Shown in pieces: positions 16,981 to 25,700 of a stretch of DNA of 64,000 nucleotides. The DNA is from Micromonosporaceae bacterium KJ-029 (lineage in GTDB: Bacteria > Actinomycetota > Actinomycetes > Mycobacteriales > Micromonosporaceae), in assembly GCA_005402585.1 (NCBI GenBank), contig BIFP01000067.1:338664-402663 (forward strand), written 5' to 3'. The position numbers and the translations under genes were made by a program. The notes under the pieces are model-generated. The model did not search any database. It saw only the letters and a program-made list of their open reading frames with translations, and was not told the origin of the DNA. How positions within the stretch are numbered: the stretch's first letter is position 1; each line of letters opens with the position of its first letter.

Positions 16981-18123
16981 ATGACTACCCAGGCTTCCGC
17001 GCCGCCGACCACCAAGTCGCAGGCGCTGCGCTCGTACGACGTCGCCGACTTCCCGGCCCTCACCGGCCTGGAGGAGGAGTGGCGCTTCACCCCGCTCAAG
17101 CGGCTGCGCGGGCTGGTCGGTGACGACCCGGCCGCCACCGGCACGGTCCGGCACGAGTACGCCGACCTGCCCGAGGGCGTGACCGTCGAGCGGATCGGCC
17201 ACGACGACCAGCGGGTTGGCAGCGTGCTCACCCCGTTCGACCGGGTCAGCGCGCTGGCGTACGGCGGGGCCGGGCAGGCGCTGCTGGTGCGGGTCGCCCG
17301 GGAGGCGGTGCCGGCCGAGCCGGTGACCGTGCGGGTGGTCGGCGAGGGCGCCGACGGCGTGGCCTACGGGCACACCGTGGTGCAGGTGGAGCGGTTCGCC
17401 GAGGCGACGCTGGTGCTGGAGCACGTCGGTTCGGTGACGCTTGCCGACAACGTCGAGGTGACGGTGGCCGACGGGGCGAAGCTGACCCTGGTCACCGTCG
17501 CCGACTGGGCCGACGACGCGGTGCAGGCCCAGCACCTGAAGGTGAAGCTGGGCCGCGACGCGCGGGTGCTGCACGTCCAGGTCAGCCTCGGTGGCGACCT
17601 GGTCCGCCAGTACACCACCGTCGAGTACACCGACCGGGGCGGCGAGGCCGAGCTGTACGGCGTCTACTTCGCCGACTCCGGCCAGCACCTGGAGCACCGC
17701 CAGCTGGTCGACCACACCGTGCCGGACTGCCGCAGCTACGTCGGCTACCGGGGCGCGTTGCAGGGGGAGAGCGCCCGTACGGTCTGGGTCGGCGACGTGC
17801 TGATCCGCGCCGAGGCGACCGGCACCGACACGTACGAGATCAACCGGAACCTGCTGCTGACCGACGGCGCGCGGGCCGACTCCGTACCCAACCTGGAGAT
17901 CGAGACCGGCGAGATCGCCGGCGCCGGCCACGCGAGCGCCACCGGCCGTTTCGACGACGAGCAGCTGTTCTACCTGATGGCCCGGGGTATCCCGGAGGCC
18001 GAGGCTCGCCGGCTGGTGGTGCGCGGCTTCTTCGCCGAGCTGCTGAACAAGATCCCGGTCGAGGAACTGCGCGAGCGCCTCGGCGAGGCGATCGAGGCGC
18101 GGCTCACGAAGGCCGGCGCCTGA
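16981..18123 (+). CDS. sufD: Fe-S cluster assembly protein SufD
   Basis: A 380-aa paralogue and partner of SufB in the SufBCD scaffold. The C-terminal half carries the shared beta-helix and the family end FDDEQLFYLMARGIPEAEARRLVVRGFFAELL. The frame is open from 16924, but the ATG at 16981 follows AAGGACGAG and begins the conserved N-terminus. The stop overlaps the following Rieske gene by one base (TGATG). Confidence 0.96.
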   Translation: MTTQASAPPTTKSQALRSYDVADFPALTGLEEEWRFTPLKRLRGLVGDDPAATGTVRHEYADLPEGVTVERIGHDDQRVGSVLTPFDRVSALAYGGAGQALLVRVAREAVPAEPVTVRVVGEGADGVAYGHTVVQVERFAEATLVLEHVGSVTLADNVEVTVADGAKLTLVTVADWADDAVQAQHLKVKLGRDARVLHVQVSLGGDLVRQYTTVEYTDRGGEAELYGVYFADSGQHLEHRQLVDHTVPDCRSYVGYRGALQGESARTVWVGDVLIRAEATGTDTYEINRNLLLTDGARADSVPNLEIETGEIAGAGHASATGRFDDEQLFYLMARGIPEAEARRLVVRGFFAELLNKIPVEELRERLGEAIEARLTKAGA

Positions 18124-18449
18124 TGATCCGCATCTGCGCCGTCGAGGACGTGCCGAAGGGCACCGCGATCAGCGCCGCCGTCGACGGCACCCAGCTCGCG
18201 CTGGTGCATGGCGAGGACGACCAGTTCTACGCCGTGTACGACGAGTGCTCGCACGCCGCCGTGGCGCTGTCCGAGGGCGAGATCGAGGGCTGCACGCTGG
18301 AGTGCTGGCTGCACGGCTCCCGCTTCGACCTGCGTACCGGTGAGCCGACCGGGCTGCCCGCGACCGAACCCGTACCCGTCTACCCCGTCGAAGTCCGCGA
18401 CGGCGACATCTACGTCAGTCTGACGCCGAGCAATGGAGTGACCCGATAA
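18123..18449 (+). CDS. Rieske-type [2Fe-2S] ferredoxin in the suf operon
   Basis: A 108-aa non-heme iron protein with a Rieske fold. The ligand boxes are CSHAAVALSEG and CTLECWLHGSRFD, giving two Cys and two His as in C-x-H ... C-x2-H. It is a standard member of actinobacterial suf operons between sufD and sufC, and probably supplies electrons or protects the assembly reaction; that role is inference. It starts one base inside the sufD stop, and its stop is one base from the sufC ATG. Confidence 0.93.
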   Translation: MIRICAVEDVPKGTAISAAVDGTQLALVHGEDDQFYAVYDECSHAAVALSEGEIEGCTLECWLHGSRFDLRTGEPTGLPATEPVPVYPVEVRDGDIYVSLTPSNGVTR

Positions 18450-19222
18450 TGAGCACCCTGGAGATCCGTGACCTGCAGGTGTCGGTCAAGCTGCCCGAGG
18501 GTGAGCTCAAGCCGATCCTGGCCGGTGTGGACCTGACCGTGAAGTCCGGGGAGACCCACGCCATCATGGGCCCGAACGGCTCCGGCAAGTCGACCCTGGC
18601 GTACTCGATCGCCGGTCACCCGAAGTACGAGATCACCGGCGGTTCGGTGACGCTGGACGGCGTCGACGTGCTGGAGATGTCCGTCGACGAGCGGGCCCGG
18701 GCCGGCCTCTTCCTGGCCATGCAGTACCCGGTCGAGGTGCCCGGCGTGTCGGTGGCGAACTTCCTGCGTACCGCCAAGACCGCGATCGACGGCGAGGCGC
18801 CGAAGCTGCGCACCTGGGGCGGCGAGCTGCGCGGTGCCATGGAGCGCCTGCACATGGACCCGGCCTTCGCCCAGCGCAACGTCAACGAGGGCTTCTCCGG
18901 CGGTGAGAAGAAGCGGCACGAGATCGTGCAGCTGGAGCTGCTCAAGCCGAAGATGGCCATCCTCGACGAGACCGACTCGGGCCTCGACGTGGACGCGCTG
19001 CGCGTGGTGAGCGAGGGCGTGAACCGGGTGCGCGACACCGGCGACACCGGTCTGCTGCTGATCACCCACTACACCCGGATCCTGCGCTACATCAAGCCCG
19101 ACTTCGTGCACGTCTTCGTGGCCGGCCGGATCGTCGAGCAGGGCGGCCCGGAGCTGGCCGACAAGCTCGAGGAAGAGGGCTACGAGCGGTACGTGGCCGG
19201 GGCCGGTTCGGCGCGGGCCTGA
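18449..19222 (+). CDS. sufC: Fe-S cluster assembly ATPase SufC
   Basis: A 257-aa ABC-type ATPase that drives the SufBCD complex. It has the Walker A GPNGSGKST, the signature segment NEGFSGGEKKRHEI, the Walker B AILDETDSGLDVDAL and the switch His in LLITHYTRIL. These residues are those of SufC rather than of a transporter ATPase. The ATG overlaps the upstream stop by one base. Confidence 0.98.
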   Translation: MSTLEIRDLQVSVKLPEGELKPILAGVDLTVKSGETHAIMGPNGSGKSTLAYSIAGHPKYEITGGSVTLDGVDVLEMSVDERARAGLFLAMQYPVEVPGVSVANFLRTAKTAIDGEAPKLRTWGGELRGAMERLHMDPAFAQRNVNEGFSGGEKKRHEIVQLELLKPKMAILDETDSGLDVDALRVVSEGVNRVRDTGDTGLLLITHYTRILRYIKPDFVHVFVAGRIVEQGGPELADKLEEEGYERYVAGAGSARA

Positions 19223-19248
19223 TCCCGAAGGAAGGGCCGGTCACGACG

Positions 19249-20553
19249 ATGACCACCATCGCGATCCCACCGGGGATGCCGCAGTACGACGACGCGCCGC
19301 GCTACGACGTGGCGGCGGTGCGCGCCGATTTCCCGATCCTCGCTCGGGAGATCAACGGGCATCCGCTGGTCTACCTCGACAGCGCCAACACCTCGCACAA
19401 ACCGCGCCAGGTGCTGGACGTGCTGAGCGAGCACTACCAGCGGCACAACGCCAACGTGTCCCGGTCGGTGCACACGTTGGGCACCGAGGCCACCGAGGCG
19501 TACGAGGCAGCCCGGGCGAAGGTCGCCGCCTTCGTCAACGCGCCCAGCGTCGACGAGGTGGTGTTCACAAAGAACTCCACCGAGGCGATCAACATCGTGG
19601 CGTACGCGTTCTCCAACGCCTCGCTGCGGCCCGACGGTGACCCTCGGTTCCGGCTCGGCCCCGGTGACGAGGTGGTGATCTCCGAGATGGAGCACCACTC
19701 GAACATCGTCCCGTGGCAGTTGCTCTGTGAGCGCACCGGCGCGACCCTGCGCTGGTTCCCGGTCACCGACAACGGCCGGCTGGACGAGTCGGGGCTGACC
19801 GACCTGGTCAACGAGCGGACGAAGATCGTCTCGCTGGTGCACATGTCCAACATCCTCGGCACCGTCAACGCCACCTCACGGATCACCGCGCGGGTCCGCG
19901 AGGTGGGTGCGCTGCTGCTGCTCGACTGCTCGCAGTCGGTACCGCACATGCCGATCGACGTGGTCGACCTGGACGCCGACTTCATCGTCTTCACCGGGCA
20001 CAAGATGTGCGGCCCGACCGGCATCGGGGTGCTCTGGGGGCGGTCGGAGCTGCTGGCGGCGATGCCGCCGGTCTTCGGTGGCGGCTCGATGATCGAGACG
20101 GTGGCGATGGGTGGCTCGACGTACGCCCCGCCGCCGGCCCGGTTCGAGGCGGGCACCCCGCCGATCGCCGAGGCGGTCGCGCTCGGCGCCGCCGTGGACT
20201 ACCTCACCGGCATCGGCATGCGGGCCGTCCAGTGGCACGAGAAGCAGCTGACCGCGTACGCGCTGGACGCCCTGGCCACCGTGCCCGGCCTGCGGATCTT
20301 TGGCCCGGAGGTGCCGGTGGGCCGGGGCGGCACGATCTCCTTCGCCCTGGGTGACGTGCACCCGCACGACGTCGGGCAGGTGCTCGACTCGCTCGGTGTG
20401 CAGGTGCGGGTGGGTCACCACTGCGCCCGGCCGGTCTGCACCCGGTTCGGGGTGCCGGCGACGACCCGGGCCTCGTTCTACCTCTACACCACCACCGAGG
20501 AGATTGATGCCCTGGTGGCGGGGCTGGAGCAGGTGCGGAAGGTGTTCGGCTGA
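19249..20553 (+). CDS. sufS: Cysteine desulfurase SufS
   Basis: A 434-aa PLP enzyme of class II cysteine desulfurases that provides persulfide sulfur for cluster assembly. PLP-site residues include SRSVHTLGTEATEAYE and the Schiff-base Lys in FTGHKMCGPTGIGVLWG. The catalytic Cys is in VRVGHHCARPVCTRFG. Length is slightly above that of Escherichia coli SufS because of the N-terminus. It begins 26 nt after sufC, and its stop overlaps the sufU ATG by one base, coupling the enzyme to its sulfur acceptor. Confidence 0.97.
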   Translation: MTTIAIPPGMPQYDDAPRYDVAAVRADFPILAREINGHPLVYLDSANTSHKPRQVLDVLSEHYQRHNANVSRSVHTLGTEATEAYEAARAKVAAFVNAPSVDEVVFTKNSTEAINIVAYAFSNASLRPDGDPRFRLGPGDEVVISEMEHHSNIVPWQLLCERTGATLRWFPVTDNGRLDESGLTDLVNERTKIVSLVHMSNILGTVNATSRITARVREVGALLLLDCSQSVPHMPIDVVDLDADFIVFTGHKMCGPTGIGVLWGRSELLAAMPPVFGGGSMIETVAMGGSTYAPPPARFEAGTPPIAEAVALGAAVDYLTGIGMRAVQWHEKQLTAYALDALATVPGLRIFGPEVPVGRGGTISFALGDVHPHDVGQVLDSLGVQVRVGHHCARPVCTRFGVPATTRASFYLYTTTEEIDALVAGLEQVRKVFG

Positions 20554-21029
20554 TGCAGCTCGACCAGCTCTACCAGGAGATCATCCTGGACCACTACAAG
20601 CACCCGCACGGCCGTGGGTTGCGCGACGCCGCCGACCCGGCCGACCGGGTGGCCGAGGCGCACCACGTCAACCCGACCTGCGGCGACGAGGTGACCATCC
20701 GGGTGGCCACCGACGGCGAGGTGCTGCACGACGTGTCGTACGACGGCATGGGCTGCTCGATCAGCCAGGCGTCGGCGAGCGTCCTGCACGAACTGCTGGT
20801 CGGCCGGGGTGCGGCCGAGGCGTTCGAGGTGCACGAGGCGTTTGTGGCGCTGATGTCCGGCCGTGGCCAGGTCACGCCGGACGAGGACGTGCTCGGTGAC
20901 GGGGTGGCGTTCGAGGGCGTCGCCCGCTACCCCGCCCGGGTCAAGTGCGCGCTGTTGCCGTGGATGGCGTTCAAGGACGCCGCGGCACGCGCCGGTGTGG
21001 GCGCGAGCCCGACGGAGGTGAAGGCATGA
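20553..21029 (+). CDS. sufU: SufU, zinc-dependent sulfur-transfer partner of SufS
   Basis: A 158-aa IscU-fold protein with the three SufU Cys regions: VNPTCGDEVTIRV, YDGMGCSISQASAS, and RVKCALLPWMAF. The Asp in CGDE completes the zinc site. In Gram-positive bacteria SufU accepts persulfide from SufS rather than serving as the main scaffold. Its TGA overlaps the ATG of the next gene as ATGA. Confidence 0.96.
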   Translation: MQLDQLYQEIILDHYKHPHGRGLRDAADPADRVAEAHHVNPTCGDEVTIRVATDGEVLHDVSYDGMGCSISQASASVLHELLVGRGAAEAFEVHEAFVALMSGRGQVTPDEDVLGDGVAFEGVARYPARVKCALLPWMAFKDAAARAGVGASPTEVKA

Positions 21030-21445
21030 GCGAGGAGACCACCACGCCGGAGACCGGCGCCGTGGCGACCGACGGCACGGCGACGCCGGCCACCGGTGAC
21101 GTCGCGGCGGCGGGCGGCACCAAGGCCGCCGTCGCCGACATCGAGGAGGCGATGAAGGACGTCGTCGACCCGGAGCTGGGCATCAACGTGGTCGACCTCG
21201 GCCTGGTGTACGGCGTCCACGTCGACGACCAGAACGTGGCCACCCTGGACATGACGCTGACCTCGGCGGCGTGCCCGCTGACCGACGTGATCGAGGACCA
21301 GGCCCGCCAGGCGCTGACCACCGGGCCGGGTGGCGGCCTGGTCGACGACATCCGGATCAACTGGGTCTGGCTGCCGCCGTGGGGGCCGGACAAGATCACT
21401 GACGAGGGCCGCGACCAGCTCCGCTCCCTCGGCTTCAACGTCTGA
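21026..21445 (+). CDS. sufT: SufT-like MIP18/DUF59 family iron-sulfur protein
   Basis: A 139-aa protein whose C-terminal ~100 residues form a DUF59 domain: AMKDVVDPELGINVVDLGLVYGV, the conserved Cys in TLTSAACPLTDVIEDQ and IRINWVWLPPWGPDKITDEG. SufT-type proteins help mature iron-sulfur enzymes. The first ~40 residues are a Thr/Ala/Gly-rich tail. ATGA overlap with sufU makes it the last gene of the operon. A very strong hairpin follows. Confidence 0.93.
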   Translation: MSEETTTPETGAVATDGTATPATGDVAAAGGTKAAVADIEEAMKDVVDPELGINVVDLGLVYGVHVDDQNVATLDMTLTSAACPLTDVIEDQARQALTTGPGGGLVDDIRINWVWLPPWGPDKITDEGRDQLRSLGFNV

Positions 21446-21489
21446 CCGTCCCACCCGGGCCGGCTGGACCGGCCCTCCGCACCGCTACA

Positions 21490-21526
21490 GGCCGGGCGCG
21501 GCACCCGTCGGGTGCCGCGCCCGGCC
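21490..21526 (+). terminator. Strong rho-independent-type hairpin after the suf operon
   Basis: Two perfectly complementary 17-bp arms begin GGCCGGGCGCGG and are separated by a 3-nt loop, followed by CTCTTCGG. It ends the suf operon. Confidence 0.85.
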
Positions 21527-21573
21527 CTCTTCGGTCAGGCCACTGCCTCGGGGCGACATCCTCCTCCCAACCG

Positions 21574-21611
21574 TGATGTCACACAGACATATTCATGTCG
21601 CTGTGACATCA
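21574..21611. promoter_or_regulatory. Large nested dyad upstream of the LysE operon
   Basis: TGATGTCACA (21574-21583) and TGTGACATCA (21602-21611) are perfect 10-bp inverted arms. Inside them GACAT (21586-21590) and ATGTC (21595-21599) form a second perfect dyad with the same centre. It lies about 125 nt before the leader ORF. It looks like the binding site of a dimeric or tetrameric regulator; the regulator is unknown and is not an adjacent gene. Confidence 0.6.
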
Positions 21612-21735
21612 ACCTCGCGGGGAACAATGTTGCCCTGGCGCGTAGCCATCCGACCCACCCCACACATGCTCGGGGCCCCGCTCCGGACGGGATAACCCGT
21701 GGCGCGGGACGGCTCCGGGGGCGCAGGATGGCCGC

Positions 21736-21843
21736 GTGATCGAGACGTACCCGATGATGCAGCCCGTTGTCCCGGTGGCCACCGCCGCGGGTCGACAGCA
21801 GCTGTTCCCGGGCCGCGCCTCGACCCGCCGCGCGCCGTCGTGA
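21736..21843 (+). CDS. 35-aa leader ORF coupled to the LysE gene
   Basis: A short ORF (GTG at 21736, AGGA 9 nt upstream) encodes MIETYPMMQPVVPVATAAGR and 15 more residues. Its TGA overlaps the GTG of the exporter as GTGA, the same coupling style as the real operons in this window. It could be a translated leader or a small protein. The peptide has no recognised domain and no run of Lys, Arg or branched residues pointing to attenuation. Ribosome-site position and overlap are seen; function is unknown. Confidence 0.45.
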   Translation: MIETYPMMQPVVPVATAAGRQQLFPGRASTRRAPS

Positions 21844-22466
21844 CCGCGGCGTTCCTGGCCGGGCTGATCGCCGGCTACGGCGTCGCCATCCCGGTCGGCG
21901 CGATCGCCGTGCTCATTCTCGGGCTCACCGCGCGTACCTCGTTCCGGGTCGGCGCCGCCGCCGCGCTCGGGGTGGCCACCGCCGACGGGATCTACGCCGC
22001 CGCCGCGGCCCTCGGTGGGGCGATGGTGGCCGGCTGGCTGGCCCCGGTCGCCGGGCCGATGCGGTTGGTCGGCGCCGCAGTGCTGCTCGCCCTCGCCGGG
22101 TACGGGGCGTGGCGGGCTCTGCGCGTCGCGGCCCCGACCGGTCCGGCGGCCGTGCGCCGCGGGCTGGACACCCCGGCCCGGGCGTTCGCCGGGATCCTCG
22201 CGCTTACCCTGCTCAACCCGGCCACCGTCGTCTACTTCGCGGCTCTGGTGATCGGGCGCGGCGATTCGGGCGGGTCCGAGGTCGCTGTCGCGCTGACCTT
22301 CACGCTCGGTGCGTTCCTCGCCTCGGCCAGTTGGCAGTTGCTGGTCGCCGCAGGGGGCACGCTGATCGGTCGGGCGCTCACCAGCCCTCGCGGGCGCATG
22401 GTCACCGCCCTGCTGTCGAGCGCCATCATCGCGGCGCTCGCGGTCGGCATGCTCCTCGTCGGATGA
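21840..22466 (+). CDS. LysE/RhtB family exporter
   Basis: A 208-aa membrane protein with about six hydrophobic helices. It begins TAAFLAGLIAGYGVAIPVGAI, the family N-terminus with the conserved GxxxPG-like helix start, and has LLNPATVVYFAAL in the middle, matching the NPK/NPxT region of LysE translocators. These export amino acids or similar small molecules. The frame is open from 21699, but GTG 21840 places the first helix at the N-terminus and gives the GTGA overlap. The substrate cannot be told from sequence. Confidence 0.88.
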   Translation: MTAAFLAGLIAGYGVAIPVGAIAVLILGLTARTSFRVGAAAALGVATADGIYAAAAALGGAMVAGWLAPVAGPMRLVGAAVLLALAGYGAWRALRVAAPTGPAAVRRGLDTPARAFAGILALTLLNPATVVYFAALVIGRGDSGGSEVAVALTFTLGAFLASASWQLLVAAGGTLIGRALTSPRGRMVTALLSSAIIAALAVGMLLVG

Positions 22467-22486
22467 CCGGCCCGGTGGCTCGCCCG

Positions 22487-22505
22487 GCCGGCTGCGTGAG
22501 CCGGC
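22487..22505 (+). terminator. Small hairpin after the LysE gene
   Basis: GCCGGC and GCCGGC flank a 7-nt loop shortly after the stop at 22466. This is a weak terminator candidate. The remaining 200 bases to the metalloprotease are comparatively AT-rich (22525-22610) and probably hold its promoter; no clear -35/-10 pair stands out. Confidence 0.4.
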
Positions 22506-22717
22506 AACATCCTCGATGGACGGTGGGATTATGACGATCTGGTAATGGATGTGTTGCGGCTCCTCTTTAAAAACGTCCTGCCAGAACTTCTTCCCCTGTT
22601 CAGCCGATGTTCGATATCCGCCGTCCGCCTAGGGTGCTGGCAAATCCAGATCATCCGCGTCCACCCGTTGATCCGGGCAGCGCGGTCGGTCTCACCCTTC
22701 ACGAACAGGGGGACGAG

Positions 22718-25700
22718 TTGAGGCTCAACCACACCCACCAACCGGGCGGCCGGTCGAGAGGCGGCCGGCCACGCCGTGCCCGCCTGGCGGCCATGCTGGC
22801 TGCCGCGCTGACCGCGTCGATGTTGCCGGTCCTGGCGGTCGCCACCCCGGTCAGTGCCGCCCCCTCGGCCGACGGGCCGTGGCACAAGATGAACGGCAAG
22901 CCCGCCGCGACCAAGTCGGGCCGGAAGGCCGCCGTCGAGGCGAAGCGGCTGGCCGCCTACACACTGGACCGTGCCGGCATGGCGAGCCTGCTGGACCGGG
23001 CACCGATGGAGCAGCGCCGGGCGGCGCGCCAGCAACGCCAGGTGGTGTCGCTGCCCGCCCCGGATGGCACCTTCCAGCGCTTCGAGCTGGTGGAGTCGCC
23101 GGTGATGGAGGCGGGTCTGGCGGCCGCCCATCCGGAGATCACCACGTACGCGGGCAAGGGCGTGGACGACCCGACCGCGACGATCCGGGCGGACCTGACA
23201 CCGCTCGGCTTCCACGCCTCGGTCCGCTCGGCCGACGGATCGTGGTACATCGACCCGTACTACCACCGCGACCAGAGCGTCTACGCGAGCTACTTCGCCC
23301 GGGATCTGGAGAACCAGCACGGTGACTTCGTCGAGCGGGAGGACGTCGAGTCGGCGGCCCATGCCCTGCACGACGAGATCGAGGCGGCTCACGACGACGC
23401 GGTGGCGGGCCCGCTGGTGACGCTGCGCACCTACCGCCTCGCGTTCGTCACTGACCCGTCGTACGCCAACTTCTTCGGTGCGGAGAACGTGACCGCGGCG
23501 AAGGTGACGTTGATCAACCGGGTGAACCAGATCTACGAGGACGAGACCGCGATCCGGCTCGTCCTGGTCAACGACACCGAGAAGACCAACCTGAACACCG
23601 CAGCGCTGGCCACCGGGTCGAACGGCCCGTGCGGCTCGGCGGGCTGCTACACCCCGGCCCAGCTGACCTCCTGCAGCAGTTCGCTCCTGCAACGCAACCG
23701 GATCGTGCTCGGCCAACTCGTCGGAGCCAGCAACTACGACGTCGGCCACATCGGCCTCGGTCTCAGCGGTGGCGGCATCGCCAGCCTCGGCGTGGTCGGC
23801 GGCAACAGCAAGGCGCAGGGTTGCACCGGCCTGCCGACACCGATCGGCGACTACTACGCGGTGGACTACGTCGCGCACGAGATCGGCCACCAGTTCGCCG
23901 GCAACCACACCTTCAACGGAAACCAGTGGAACTGCTCCGGCGGCAACCGCAGCGCGGCCAACTCGTACGAGCCGGGCAGCGGTTCGTCGATCATGGCGTA
24001 CGCCGGCATCTGCCAGCAGGACAACCTTCAGCCGCACACCGACCCGTACTGGTCGCACCGCAGCTACACCGAGATCACGAACTACGTCACGTCGGCGCGG
24101 CCCGCGATCAACGAGGTGCAGACCGTCTCGTTGCGCGACTTCGACACCAACGGCGACTCGTTCACCGTCGGCTACGGCGGGGCGGACTCGGCGCCCATCG
24201 TGCGGGGCGTCAACTACACCACCGCCGGCATCAAGGCCGCCATCGAGGCGATCCCGGGCTGGCCGGCGGGCGGCACCGTCACCGTCGCCGCCTTCGGCGG
24301 CAGCGGCACGCTGAACGACACCGGCTTCCAGGTCACCTTCGGTGGCACCCTGGCCGCCACCAACGTCGCCCAGCTCGCCCTCACCAACCTCTCCGGTGCC
24401 TCCGGATTCGTCGGCGAGACCGCGAAGGGTGGCGCCATCGACAACGGCGGCCACCTGGTCGAGCAGACCAGCAACCATGCGCCCGTGGTCACCGTGCCGG
24501 GCACCGTCACGATCCCGGTGCGGACCCCGTTCGCGCTCAGCGGCAGCGCCACCGACGTCGACGGCGACACGGTGACGTACCTGTGGGAGCAGAACGACCG
24601 GGGTGGCACCGCCGGTACCGCGCTGGTTAACAACACCAAGACCAACGGTCCGCTGTTCCGGGTGTTCAGCGAGCCGGCGTGGGTGTCGGCGGAGGACACC
24701 CTGAAGTACCACTCGCCGGGGCAGAACGCGGTGACCACCGACTCGACCCGGGTCTTCCCGGACATGAAGCAGATCCTGGTGGGCAACACGAACGCCAAGA
24801 CGGGTGCCTGCCCGGCCGCCCCGGCGCCGCCGGCGAGCGGTGGTGCCTCGAACGTGCCGGCGGACATCCTCGACTGCTACTCGGAGTTCCTGCCCACCCG
24901 GGACTGGGTCGGCTTCACGAACGACCGGACCATGCACTTCAAGCTGACCGCCCGGGACGGGCGGCTCGGTGGCGGCGGCATCGGCAGCGCCGATGTCGCG
25001 GTGGTGCTGGCCCCGAACGCCGGGCCGTTCCTGGTCACCTCGCAGGGCTCCGCCGCCGTCCTCGACGGTGGCTCGACCCAGACGGTGACCTGGGACGTGG
25101 CCGGCACCGACGTGGCGCCGGTGAACGCCGGCCAGGTGCGGATCTCGCTCTCCGTCAACGGCGGCGAGACCTTCCCGTACGTGCTGGCCGAGAGCACCCC
25201 GAACACCGGTAGCGCGACGGTGAGCCTGCCGAACGTGGCGACCGAGCGGGCACGGATCAAGATCGAGGCGGTCGGCAACATCTTCTTCGATGTCAACGAC
25301 GCCGACTTCACCGTCCGGGCCGTACCCGTGGTCACCAACGACGCGCCGGCCGGCGGGGCCAGCGTCCAGTACAGCGACGCGCTCTCGCCGACCGTCACCG
25401 TTACGGCGACCGACGCCGACACCGCCGGCGCGGCGCTGACCGCGTCCGCCACGGGTCTGCCGGCCGGCCTGGCGCTGACCTTGTCGGACACCTCCGGGGC
25501 GGACACCCTGCCCGGCACCCGGAGCTGGACGGTCACCGGCACCACCACGGCGGCCCCGGGTGCCTACCCGGTCACCGTGACCGTGACCGACAGCACCGGC
25601 CTGGCCGCCAGCACCTCGTTCACCATCACGGTCACCGCCGAGAACGCGGCGGCGACGTGGGCCGGCGACACGCTGGTGACCACCGCGACCAGCGGGGCCT

